DNA of 5,116 nucleotides, from positions 1-5,116 of the forward strand of contig JARBAV010000237.1 in assembly GCA_029237515.1 (NCBI GenBank), in the 5' to 3' direction. The translations under genes and the position numbers were made by a program. The stretch comes from Nitrososphaerales archaeon (GTDB taxonomy: Archaea; Thermoproteota; Nitrososphaeria; Nitrososphaerales; Nitrososphaeraceae). Of this stretch, positions 1-5,116 are shown piece by piece (the first letter of the stretch is position 1; every line of letters starts with the position of its first letter). The notes beneath the pieces were generated by a model. The model ran no database searches and was not told where the DNA came from. It saw only the letters and a list, made by a program, of their open reading frames with translations.

Positions 1-72
1 GTCTAAGCACATTTGATTTATGTCATAGTTGATCTTAAATTAATGGTGCAAATATCACTTAAAATCTGGAAC

Positions 73-85
73 TTCCAATTTGGAA
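73..85. repeat. Perfect inverted repeat TTCCAA-T-TTGGAA upstream of proline dehydrogenase
   Basis: Two 6-base arms are separated by a single T, and two further pairs match outside one mismatch (70-71 with 87-88). The near-zero loop suits a dimeric protein's binding site rather than an RNA hairpin. It lies about 138 bases before the start codon, far for a classical archaeal repressor site but possible for an activator or for a gene to the left of the window. Confidence 0.35.
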
Positions 86-90
86 ATTAG

Positions 91-200
91 TTATTAGTCA
101 TTCACTCAGTAGTCATACACTAAATTATCAACTAATATGGAGGGGAACAGGATTTCAGGGTTTATTGCTAAAACTCTTTATTAGTCAAGTATTATTAGTC
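91..200 (+). repeat. Three copies of TTATTAGTC before proline dehydrogenase
   Basis: Exact copies of TTATTAGTC occur at 91-99, 178-186 and 192-200; the last two are 14 bases apart. A related AGTAGTCAT occurs at 109-117. The second and third copies flank the likely transcription start region, so they could be operator half-sites. Short AT-rich words recur by chance, so support is modest. Confidence 0.3.
176..184 (+). promoter_or_regulatory. Candidate TATA box for proline dehydrogenase
   Basis: CTTTATTAG lies about 45 bases before the GTG start. A start site 26 bases downstream would fall near 206 and leave a leader of about 17 bases. It overlaps one copy of the TTATTAGTC repeat. The match to the archaeal TATA consensus is moderate and the call rests on spacing alone. 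Confidence 0.3.
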
Positions 201-222
201 TGATTCACCTACAATATTATGC

Positions 223-1167
223 GTGAAAGTGACTAAAGCTAACAATAACTGGTATAATAAGGAAGCTTCACTTCAGTCACCAAATTCGCGTAGACTTTTA
301 TTAGAAAGATTTTTGTTTAAGATTGCCAGAAATTGGATCTCAGGTAGTACCTATGAAGATGCCGTATCATCGGCGAGAATTTCTAATGGCAAAGGAATGT
401 CAGCCATTCTCAATTTTCTTGGAGAAGATACTACAGACGAAAGGGTAATTCAGCAGACGGTAAATGAGTACATTATGTTGCTAGATCTTTTAGAAAGTAA
501 TTCAATTGACGGATGCATTTCAGTTAAACCTACACAAGTTGGATTGCGGATAGGTGTTGATTCATGTTTATTCAATCTTAGACAAATTGCTAAGAAGGCA
601 AAGAATTTGGATAGATTCATGTGGCTAGATATAGAATCATATCCATTTGTAGAGGATACTATAGCAATTTACCTCAAGCTTCTCAAGGACTACAAAGAAA
701 TTGGGGTAGCTCTACAGTCCTATCTTAAAAGAAGCTCGAGCGATCTGTTGCACTTGTTGGAACAAGACGCAAATATTAGACTAGTGAAAGGGGCGTATAC
801 TGAAAACGATGAGATTGCATTTCGATCCATGGACAAGATCAATTCTAATTTCTTAGAGCTGATGAAAATGATATTCAATAGTAGTGATGGCAAACGTAAT
901 ACCTTATTTGCAATTGCAACTCATGATCCACGACTTGTCAATGAAGCAATTGAACTATCAAAAAAATCCCGTACTGTCAATAGGAAATTTGAGTTTCAAT
1001 TACTAAAGGGTATCAGTGACGAAATGAAGACAAGCCTTGTAAAACAAGGATTTAGAGTTTGCGAATACCTTCCGTACGGGAATCAGTGGCTTCCATATTC
1101 TGTACGCCGAATTAAGGAAAGAAAGAGGAATATACTTTTGCTAGCAAGATCTCTTATACCGTCCTAA
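223..1167 (+). CDS. Proline dehydrogenase, single-domain PRODH (FAD-dependent)
   Basis: This 314-residue protein is predicted to oxidise L-proline to 1-pyrroline-5-carboxylate using FAD and to pass electrons to the membrane quinone pool, the first step from proline to glutamate. The whole PRODH barrel is recognisable in order: SVKPTQVGL at 100-108 (conserved Lys102), WLDIESYPF at 134-142, ALQSYLKR at 163-170, IRLVKGAY at 185-192, ATHD at 232-235, FEFQLLKGI at 256-264, and the C-terminal EYLPYGNQWLPY with the Arg pair 295-296, which in this family contacts the substrate carboxylate. Length fits the monofunctional enzyme of about 300 residues; there is no PutA-type DNA-binding or P5C dehydrogenase domain. 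The GTG at 223 is the first usable start after the in-frame stop at 196-198; GTG at 229 is an alternative. No Shine-Dalgarno sequence is visible. The gene stands alone and converges on the histidine kinase gene, 84 bases away. Confidence 0.93.
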   Translation: MKVTKANNNWYNKEASLQSPNSRRLLLERFLFKIARNWISGSTYEDAVSSARISNGKGMSAILNFLGEDTTDERVIQQTVNEYIMLLDLLESNSIDGCISVKPTQVGLRIGVDSCLFNLRQIAKKAKNLDRFMWLDIESYPFVEDTIAIYLKLLKDYKEIGVALQSYLKRSSSDLLHLLEQDANIRLVKGAYTENDEIAFRSMDKINSNFLELMKMIFNSSDGKRNTLFAIATHDPRLVNEAIELSKKSRTVNRKFEFQLLKGISDEMKTSLVKQGFRVCEYLPYGNQWLPYSVRRIKERKRNILLLARSLIPS

Positions 1168-1251
1168 GATAAGGCGAGCACTCTTGCTGCCAACCAATTA
1201 AAGAGATGTAGAGAAGTAGGAGACTTTCAAACGAAATAGCCATTAATCATC

Positions 1252-3147
1252 TCACTGAGGGCTTATATGGATGAGGTCTTCTGTGCCTGATATTGGTAAA
1301 CTGAAGTAAAATGTAGCACCATTTCCATCGTTATTATTTTCTGCCCATATCTTACCACCATGAGCTTCGATGATATTTTTTGAGACATACAATCCTAAGC
1401 CGGTACCAGAAAATGATTTTGTAACAAACTTGGAAAATAATTTTGGCATTATTTCCGGGTCTATACCTGTACCATTGTCCTTAACGCTAACTATTACGTT
1501 CCCATTAGGTTCCTCATTATTATCGGTATAACTACGCGACACAACAATATCCAATTTTCCTTTTTGTTGTGGCGCAAATTTTATTGCATTGTCAATTAAG
1601 TTACTAATCACCTGACTTATTCTTCCTTTATCCCCCTGAACGTATATACCAGCTTTTTCTGCCTGAAATGTGATTTCTAGAAATTGGTTAAGCTTCTCAT
1701 TGTGGTTTCGCTCGATCTGGCTTTTATACTCTTGTAATATGGAGGCAACTGTATCATTGATATTGAATGTTTCTTTCTTAATGTCCAGAGTGTGACCTTC
1801 TATCCGTGTAACATCTAGGATATCTTCTGCTAGCCTCTGCAACCTCTTGGCATTTCTAATCACAATATCAAATAGCTCTTGTTGTTCAGAATCCGTTACT
1901 TTAGAACGTATAATATTCATAATACCAATTATTGGCTGCAGTGGTGTTCTCAATTCATGAGCGGCGATATCAATAAATTCTCTTTGTGTCTTATTGTGTA
2001 TCTTTAATTGTTTGTAGGCTAATACAAGCTCTTTATTTGCCTTGTCTAGTTCTCTAGTTCTACTATTTACGATAGCATGCAATCTCTTGTTCCAGATAAG
2101 AATTATATACGCAATGACAGCCGCTACCGATCCTATAATTATAATAATCAGAATGCTAAAATGCTTTTGCTCGGCGATTGCAGAAGCTACATCACCTGCA
2201 AGATTGTGAGGAGCAGCAACGTACAGGTTCAAAAAATTCGTTCCGTTTAGTAGTACCGGCGAAAATGCTATTGTATTTACTGTGCCCTGTTTAGAAATTG
2301 CATCTATTGATCCACTACTGGCATTATTATTTATCGATCCTTTCAAAGCTTCATTTAACTGTTGATATGACCTCGGAGAAAGTAATGTTGAAAGTTCCGA
2401 TTGTAATTCCTTTCCAAAGATATTTTTGCCAATAAACGAGTGAGTATCCGCATAAAGTACCAAACCATTCTTGTCTAATAATCCAATAGTACTATTAAAT
2501 TGTGGAAGGAGCTGGCTTTCTAAAAGGTCGCCTAATATACTCGTCCTTATTCCTGCGACTACTACACCCATAAATGATCCTTTCTCTGTAGCGTTAGAGC
2601 CTCTGTATTCTCCTCCCAGTTTGCTCAATATAGGATATGATATGAAATATCGAGGAACTTTATCATTTGACTCGATAACGCTACTATAATATTCCATGCC
2701 AGTATCCCTTGCCATTGTGAAGTATGGCCTATAGCTCAGGTCAAAGCCTTTGTATTGCTGATATGTGGTCGAGTTCATATTGCTAATCCATACTATCTTG
2801 CCATCCTTGTCAAGCCACATGTAAAAGTCAGTTAGACTGCCCGTGTAATTTTGTCTGTAATCAATTATCACACGAGCCCTCTGATATTCATTATTTTGTA
2901 GCGCAGGGGCGTCAGCCAACGTCTGCAGAAGAGGAATTATGGATTCTAAACGATTTGTGAGTATTTCTGACAGATCATGAGCTTGAATTATGGCATTAGA
3001 TCTTATTTCTTGAGTGGCAATATCGACGACTTTTGTAGAAATTGAATTAGAATATTGAAATGCAAGTACAGACAGGATAATTGCTACAACACCAATAGCT
3101 AACAATATAAAAAGGCTATTTCTTGATATCGCAAGTCCTCTCGGCAA
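1252..3147 (-). CDS. Membrane sensor histidine kinase with extracytoplasmic Cache-type domain
   Basis: This 631-residue protein should sense an external signal and autophosphorylate on His397, then pass the phosphate to a response regulator. The order is: transmembrane helix at about 11-31; an extracytoplasmic region at about 32-328 that looks like a double Cache domain (WLDKDGKIVW at 111-120, DLSYRPYF at 136-143, a second half around IGLLDKNGLVLYAD at 221-234); a second helix at about 330-352; a coiled-coil linker at about 355-388; HisKA with the H-box AAHELRTP at 395-402; and HATPase_c with N-box Asn516/Asn520, G1 DNGTG at 557-561, F-box Phe571/Phe574 and G2 GTGLGL at 581-586. All catalytic motifs are intact. 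No HAMP domain follows helix 2 and no receiver domain is attached. The TTG at 3147 is the only usable start after the in-frame stop at 3163-3165. No response regulator gene is in the window, so this is an orphan kinase. Its ligand cannot be read from sequence; Cache domains often bind small amino or organic acids. Confidence 0.93.
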   Translation of the reverse strand: MPRGLAISRNSLFILLAIGVVAIILSVLAFQYSNSISTKVVDIATQEIRSNAIIQAHDLSEILTNRLESIIPLLQTLADAPALQNNEYQRARVIIDYRQNYTGSLTDFYMWLDKDGKIVWISNMNSTTYQQYKGFDLSYRPYFTMARDTGMEYYSSVIESNDKVPRYFISYPILSKLGGEYRGSNATEKGSFMGVVVAGIRTSILGDLLESQLLPQFNSTIGLLDKNGLVLYADTHSFIGKNIFGKELQSELSTLLSPRSYQQLNEALKGSINNNASSGSIDAISKQGTVNTIAFSPVLLNGTNFLNLYVAAPHNLAGDVASAIAEQKHFSILIIIIIGSVAAVIAYIILIWNKRLHAIVNSRTRELDKANKELVLAYKQLKIHNKTQREFIDIAAHELRTPLQPIIGIMNIIRSKVTDSEQQELFDIVIRNAKRLQRLAEDILDVTRIEGHTLDIKKETFNINDTVASILQEYKSQIERNHNEKLNQFLEITFQAEKAGIYVQGDKGRISQVISNLIDNAIKFAPQQKGKLDIVVSRSYTDNNEEPNGNVIVSVKDNGTGIDPEIMPKLFSKFVTKSFSGTGLGLYVSKNIIEAHGGKIWAENNNDGNGATFYFSLPISGTEDLIHISPQ

Positions 3148-3153
3148 AGTATT

Positions 3154-3187
3154 TAGTGATCTTTAAAGACGTAGATCTTATAGTAAA
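3154..3187 (-). promoter_or_regulatory. Candidate promoter of the histidine kinase gene
   Basis: Reading the minus strand, TTTACTATAAG (3187-3177) resembles an archaeal BRE/TATA element. A start site about 26 bases on would fall near 3154, leaving roughly 7 bases before the TTG at 3147. That near-leaderless layout fits the lack of a Shine-Dalgarno sequence. Confidence 0.4.
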
Positions 3188-3195
3188 AGTTTACT
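3182..3195. promoter_or_regulatory. 14-base perfect palindrome overlapping the kinase promoter
   Basis: AGTAAA-AG-TTTACT is a perfect inverted repeat with a two-base centre. It overlaps the upstream edge of the proposed TATA box of the kinase gene, where a bound dimer would compete with TBP and TFB. It is a plausible operator; the regulator is unknown. Confidence 0.38.
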
Positions 3196-3248
3196 TGATT
3201 TAGACTGAGTGCAAGATGCCAAAAAATTAGTTAGCATTCATTTTATTT

Positions 3249-3364
3249 AGCGAAGACTTGCCACAACAGGAAATCTGGCCGTCTACTATTGTTAATACTA
3301 TACAACCAAACACTATTAAAAGCGAAGACTTGCACGTGTTGAAATACTAATACTTGAACGTGTT
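3249..3364 (+). repeat. Short direct repeats AGCGAAGACTTGC and CTTGnACGTGTT
   Basis: AGCGAAGACTTGC occurs exactly at 3249-3261 and 3321-3333, 72 bases apart. CTTGCACGTGTT at 3329-3340 is repeated with one change as CTTGAACGTGTT at 3353-3364, 24 bases on. The second copy is shared by both pairs, so three CTTG-centred units exist at spacings of 72 and 24 bases. The first two units follow an AT-rich tract (TTTTATTT, ACTATTAAA). This could be a protein-binding array or the remains of a small duplication; it lacks the regular repeat and spacer lengths of a CRISPR array. Confidence 0.5.
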
Positions 3365-3669
3365 CTGCCCAAATAGTGATTCGCAATTAAGGCTATGAGA
3401 ACGCAGTCAGTACTTCAACTCATTAAGCAGACAGTTAATACAAAAGAATCTGTTTTTTCATTCGTTTCAACCTGTTTGTGCGACGGAAATAGATGTTAGC
3501 AAGGCTTTATCAAAATGAGGCAAATCAGTAAGTAATTTCTTGAAATCAAGTATAAATTCTCAACCGATCCAACTTTTCTGTAAGATCGTGTAATCTTGGT
3601 TCTAATAGCTGGATGCTGCAGCCATACATCTTAATTCACGCGGGTTAAGATATCTGAATGAGGTATAAA

Positions 3670-3697
3670 CATATAATATTTATGTGCTGGTATACGT
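3670..3697 (+). promoter_or_regulatory. TATA-like elements before the zinc-ribbon gene
   Basis: TATAC at 3691-3695 lies about 28 bases before the ATG at 3721, the right distance for a leaderless transcript. A stronger AT tract, CATATAATATTTATG at 3670-3684, would instead give a leader of about 20 bases. Either or both may serve this gene. Confidence 0.4.
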
Positions 3698-3720
3698 AAT
3701 AGAAATGATATCCTAGAAAT

Positions 3721-4086
3721 ATGAATAACTTTTTCTCAAATACTAATAGAGAGCTTTTTTTGTACCAACTAAAATGGTTAGCAGTTTTTATAGGCATAGG
3801 TTTTATTATTATATATTTATTTGAATTTCCTCTTGATCTAATAATGCTAATAGTAGCATTCATTGTAATCAATATCTACAAGACAAGGGTGATGCTGAAA
3901 AAACTTGGCATTTTGAATGATAGCAATGTGAAAGATATTAGGGGTTTCATTAAATCATTGTTTCGGTCACCCTCTTCATCTATGGATGGTAACACTTCAG
4001 TAAGGTACTATTGTATGTCCTGTGGAAATGAGCACAAAGAAATTGCATGTCCCAAATGCGGTTCAAAGATGAAGAGAGTAGGATGA
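3721..4086 (+). CDS. Small membrane protein with two TM helices and C-terminal zinc ribbon
   Basis: This 121-residue protein has a short polar N-terminus, two hydrophobic helices at about 17-33 and 36-54 separated by a short turn (FEFPLD), and a basic, Ser-rich linker at about 55-95. It ends in a four-cysteine zinc ribbon with Cys98, Cys101, Cys110 and Cys113 (CxxC-x8-CxxC) and a basic tail, KMKRVG. The tight helical hairpin suggests both termini lie on the same side, most simply with the ribbon in the cytoplasm because the flanking residues are basic. I do not recognise a functional family. Zinc ribbons of this kind mediate protein or nucleic-acid contacts, so a membrane-anchored adaptor or regulator is a guess only. 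The ATG at 3721 has no Shine-Dalgarno sequence but lies about 28 bases after a TATA-like box, as expected for a leaderless archaeal mRNA. It is monocistronic, divergent from the kinase gene. Confidence 0.8.
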   Translation: MNNFFSNTNRELFLYQLKWLAVFIGIGFIIIYLFEFPLDLIMLIVAFIVINIYKTRVMLKKLGILNDSNVKDIRGFIKSLFRSPSSSMDGNTSVRYYCMSCGNEHKEIACPKCGSKMKRVG

Positions 4087-4455
4087 ACTTTTCGACTTCC
4101 GATTTTGAACTCTAGTGCAAAATAGGCTGTAGAACATAATTCACCTCAATTATCATCCAATTTAAATGGTCATCTGTCAAATCAATAAAGATCCTCTCTC
4201 TGCTACCGACACTTGGATATTTGGTGATTATTATAACGGTACAGGCTAGCTCATCCTTCATTGCCAGATAAATCAGTAACGACAAATATTGAATTACTCA
4301 TCGGTAATCCTAAGATGAATTGCGTCGTGGGCACAATTGGTGTTCAATGATCCTTGCAGGTATTTCTGGTAGTGCAAATTGTAAGATATGAATAATCTTA
4401 TCGTTCTTTGATGGCGTGATAGAGATCGAGTATTTTGAGTTTACTTATAACCTGA
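4087..4455. other. 369-base region without an intact gene
   Basis: The region lies between the 3' ends of the convergent zinc-ribbon and RHH genes. Its left half holds the frameshifted small gene on the minus strand (4112-4301). Its right half (4302-4455) holds minus-strand open stretches that read plausibly as protein but have no start codon and change frame. A weak hairpin, TAAGAT/ATCTTA with a 7-base loop, lies at 4382-4400. Short T runs at 4089-4092 and 4103-4106 after the zinc-ribbon gene could act as an archaeal terminator, but the case is weak. Confidence 0.5.
4112..4301 (-). pseudogene. Probable small gene interrupted by a single-base frameshift
   Basis: On the minus strand an ATG at 4301 opens MSNSIFVVTDLSGNEG and stops at 4251. 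In the next frame an ORF runs from an ATG at 4261 to a TAG at 4112 and gives 49 residues, including ACTVIIITKYPSVGS, RERIFIDLTDDHLNW and MIIEVNYVLQPILH. Removing one G from the GG in GAAGGATGAG (about 4254-4255) joins the two into one 62-residue protein with SGNEDELAC across the junction. The joined product alternates polar and hydrophobic residues like a small alpha/beta domain. I do not recognise the family. It is either a decayed gene, a sequencing error in an intact small gene, or an intact 49-residue gene starting at 4261. No strong promoter is visible ahead of 4301, but AGGA lies about 7 bases before that ATG. Confidence 0.42.
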
Positions 4456-5004
4456 CTATTCTCGAACTTTGAGTGCAATGACATTATCTGTTACCTCGAA
4501 TTCTGGTTTGATAGCCAAAGACAATTCAGCAAAGACATAACGAAATAGTTTTTCAAAATAAAGCGACCATCTTCTTCCCATTTCGTGTTGGATCACAAGT
4601 CTATGATTTCTGTCATGATCTGTTATATGGTATGAATATTGAAATCCCGATACTCTCAGCCAGGATTCAATTGTCTGAAGAAAAGAGCTTAAACTGTGTT
4701 CACCTCTCAATAATAGTGTTAAATCTTTCATTTCATTCCTTGCAATATGTTCAGAAAGCTTCTGCACCTCCTCTTCTTCAAGTTGATTCATCATCATTAT
4801 CAGCAATGACTTGGGAATTGAGACCATGCCTGAGGTTGAAGCATATGCATCATATTCAGCGTGAGTGGCGAACACTTGCGTAGCCAATGTGTTTAGGCTA
4901 ATTCTTTTCTGCGCAGCTTCGTGTTTCAACTTATCGAGAATATCGTTCCTAAATCTAAGAGTAATGCTGCTACTACCAACACTCCTATTTTTGTTCTCGA
5001 TCAT
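4456..5004 (-). CDS. Ribbon-helix-helix DNA-binding protein with large uncharacterised C-terminal domain
   Basis: Numbered from the ATG at 5004, the protein has 182 residues. Residues about 12-46 fit a ribbon-helix-helix fold: the beta strand SSITLRF followed by NDILDKLKHEAAQKRI and SLNTLATQVFATHAEY, as in MetJ/Arc and CopG-like repressors, which bind DNA as dimers. The rest (about 55-182) is longer than a usual RHH repressor. It contains GMVSIPKSLLIMMMNQL, an Asn-Glu-Met-Lys-Asp helix near residues 90-94, a SWLRVSGF segment, and a conserved-looking VIQHEMGRRWSLY at about 137-149. I recall similar architectures in Nitrososphaeria, annotated only as hypothetical or CopG-like. The C-terminal part may bind a ligand or oligomerise. 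A TTG at 5019 extends the frame by five residues, but ATG 5004 is preferred because GAGAGG sits about 7 bases before it. The gene is probably a transcription factor; its target is unknown. Confidence 0.82.
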   Translation of the reverse strand: MIENKNRSVGSSSITLRFRNDILDKLKHEAAQKRISLNTLATQVFATHAEYDAYASTSGMVSIPKSLLIMMMNQLEEEEVQKLSEHIARNEMKDLTLLLRGEHSLSSFLQTIESWLRVSGFQYSYHITDHDRNHRLVIQHEMGRRWSLYFEKLFRYVFAELSLAIKPEFEVTDNVIALKVRE

Positions 5005-5005
5005 T

Positions 5006-5083
5006 TCATTTCCTCTCAATTTTCTTTGCTAGGTCAAAGTTAGAATGATTAATAAGGCTAAATACTTTACGCTCTTTTGCCAT
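5006..5083 (-). CDS. Possible 25-residue upstream ORF, one base before the RHH gene
   Basis: Immediately upstream of the RHH gene the minus strand holds an ATG-started 25-codon ORF, beginning MAKERKVFSLINHSN and ending in LAKKIERK. Its stop TGA is separated by one base from the RHH ATG at 5004, and the purine-rich GAGAGG that may serve the RHH start lies inside its last codons. This arrangement is what translational coupling or a short leader peptide would look like. The peptide is very basic at its C-terminus and resembles nothing I can name. In AT-rich DNA an open frame this short is expected by chance, and a TATA-like stretch just before its ATG (about 5086-5097) could place the transcript start inside it. 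It is therefore a candidate only. Confidence 0.3.
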   Translation of the reverse strand: MAKERKVFSLINHSNFDLAKKIERK

Positions 5084-5116
5084 AATAATATTGCAAAGCA
5101 CCCAAAGAATTGCTAA

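Larger units (their letters stand above)
3148..3720. other. 573-base divergent intergenic region
   Basis: No convincing gene lies here. It contains the kinase promoter at its left end, a group of short direct repeats at 3249-3364, and TATA-like elements before the zinc-ribbon gene at its right end. Six-base T runs occur on the minus strand at 3221-3226 and on the plus strand at 3452-3457, which could end short transcripts in each direction. A 15-base near-palindrome, TGGATGCTGCAGCCA (one mismatched pair), lies at 3610-3624, about 100 bases before the zinc-ribbon gene. I found no tRNA or box C/D RNA. Confidence 0.6.

Noticed and set aside
137..187. 16-codon ORF beginning at ATG 137 with a GGAGGGG stretch
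   Set aside because: The G-rich stretch lies after the ATG rather than before it, and the ORF is too short to support.
219..236. ATG at 219 as start of proline dehydrogenase
   Set aside because: It is in a different frame and meets a stop after five codons.
1173..1191. Hairpin GGCGAGC/GCTGCC after proline dehydrogenase as terminator
   Set aside because: The stem has a bulge and no T run follows; archaeal terminators depend mainly on T-rich tracts.
2471..2689. 72-codon open frame on the plus strand
   Set aside because: It lies wholly inside the sensor domain of the kinase gene on the opposite strand and has no recognisable protein features.
3249..3364. CRISPR array
   Set aside because: Only two or three short units, uneven spacing (72 and 24 bases), no 25-37 base repeat and no cas genes.
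3399..3515. Plus-strand open stretch with TEIDVSKALSK, reminiscent of the start of IS110-type transposases
   Set aside because: It is only 39 codons, has no start codon, stops at 3516-3518, and no further transposase motif or terminal repeat follows. The likeness is within chance for a short AT-rich frame.
3645..3872. 75-codon open frame on the minus strand
   Set aside because: It overlaps the promoter and the first transmembrane helix of the zinc-ribbon gene on the other strand, and its product is a low-complexity Ile/Lys/Tyr-rich sequence without domain features.
4632..4883. 83-codon open frame on the plus strand
   Set aside because: It is antisense to the RHH gene, which has clear domain structure; the plus-strand product does not.

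Overview
The window looks like chromosomal DNA of an ammonia-oxidising archaeon of the class Nitrososphaeria, perhaps the soil Nitrososphaera/Nitrosocosmicus lineage. This rests on several things: AT-rich DNA with frequent ATA, AGA and AGG codons; GTG and TTG starts with almost no Shine-Dalgarno sequences; TATA-like boxes about 26-30 bases before several starts; and a Cache-type histidine kinase with an H-box context (AAHELRTPLQP) and a ribbon-helix-helix protein of types I associate with that group. The assignment comes from recalled family resemblance, not from a search.

Layout. Bases 1-222 are a non-coding upstream region with a perfect inverted repeat and three copies of a 9-mer. Bases 223-1167 (+) encode a single-domain FAD-dependent proline dehydrogenase. 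Converging on it, bases 1252-3147 (-) encode a 631-residue membrane histidine kinase with an extracytoplasmic sensor. Bases 3148-3720 are a long divergent intergenic region; it holds the kinase promoter with a palindrome beside its TATA box, a small group of direct repeats, and the promoter of the next gene. Bases 3721-4086 (+) encode a small membrane protein with two transmembrane helices and a C-terminal zinc ribbon. Bases 4087-4455 hold no intact gene, but the minus strand carries what looks like a 62-codon gene broken by one extra base. Bases 4456-5004 (-) encode a ribbon-helix-helix regulator with a large uncharacterised C-terminal region. A 25-codon ORF lies just upstream of it.

How the genes may work together. 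None of the four main genes forms an operon with another, and no response regulator or P5C dehydrogenase is in view. The proline enzyme would feed electrons from proline oxidation to the membrane and carbon towards glutamate. The kinase is an orphan sensor and the ribbon-helix-helix protein a candidate transcription factor. No direct link between them is visible. I see no mobile element, CRISPR array, tRNA or rRNA. The most unusual points are the frameshifted small gene, the coupled mini-ORF, and the repeats around promoters. I do not see strong evidence for a new multi-gene system.
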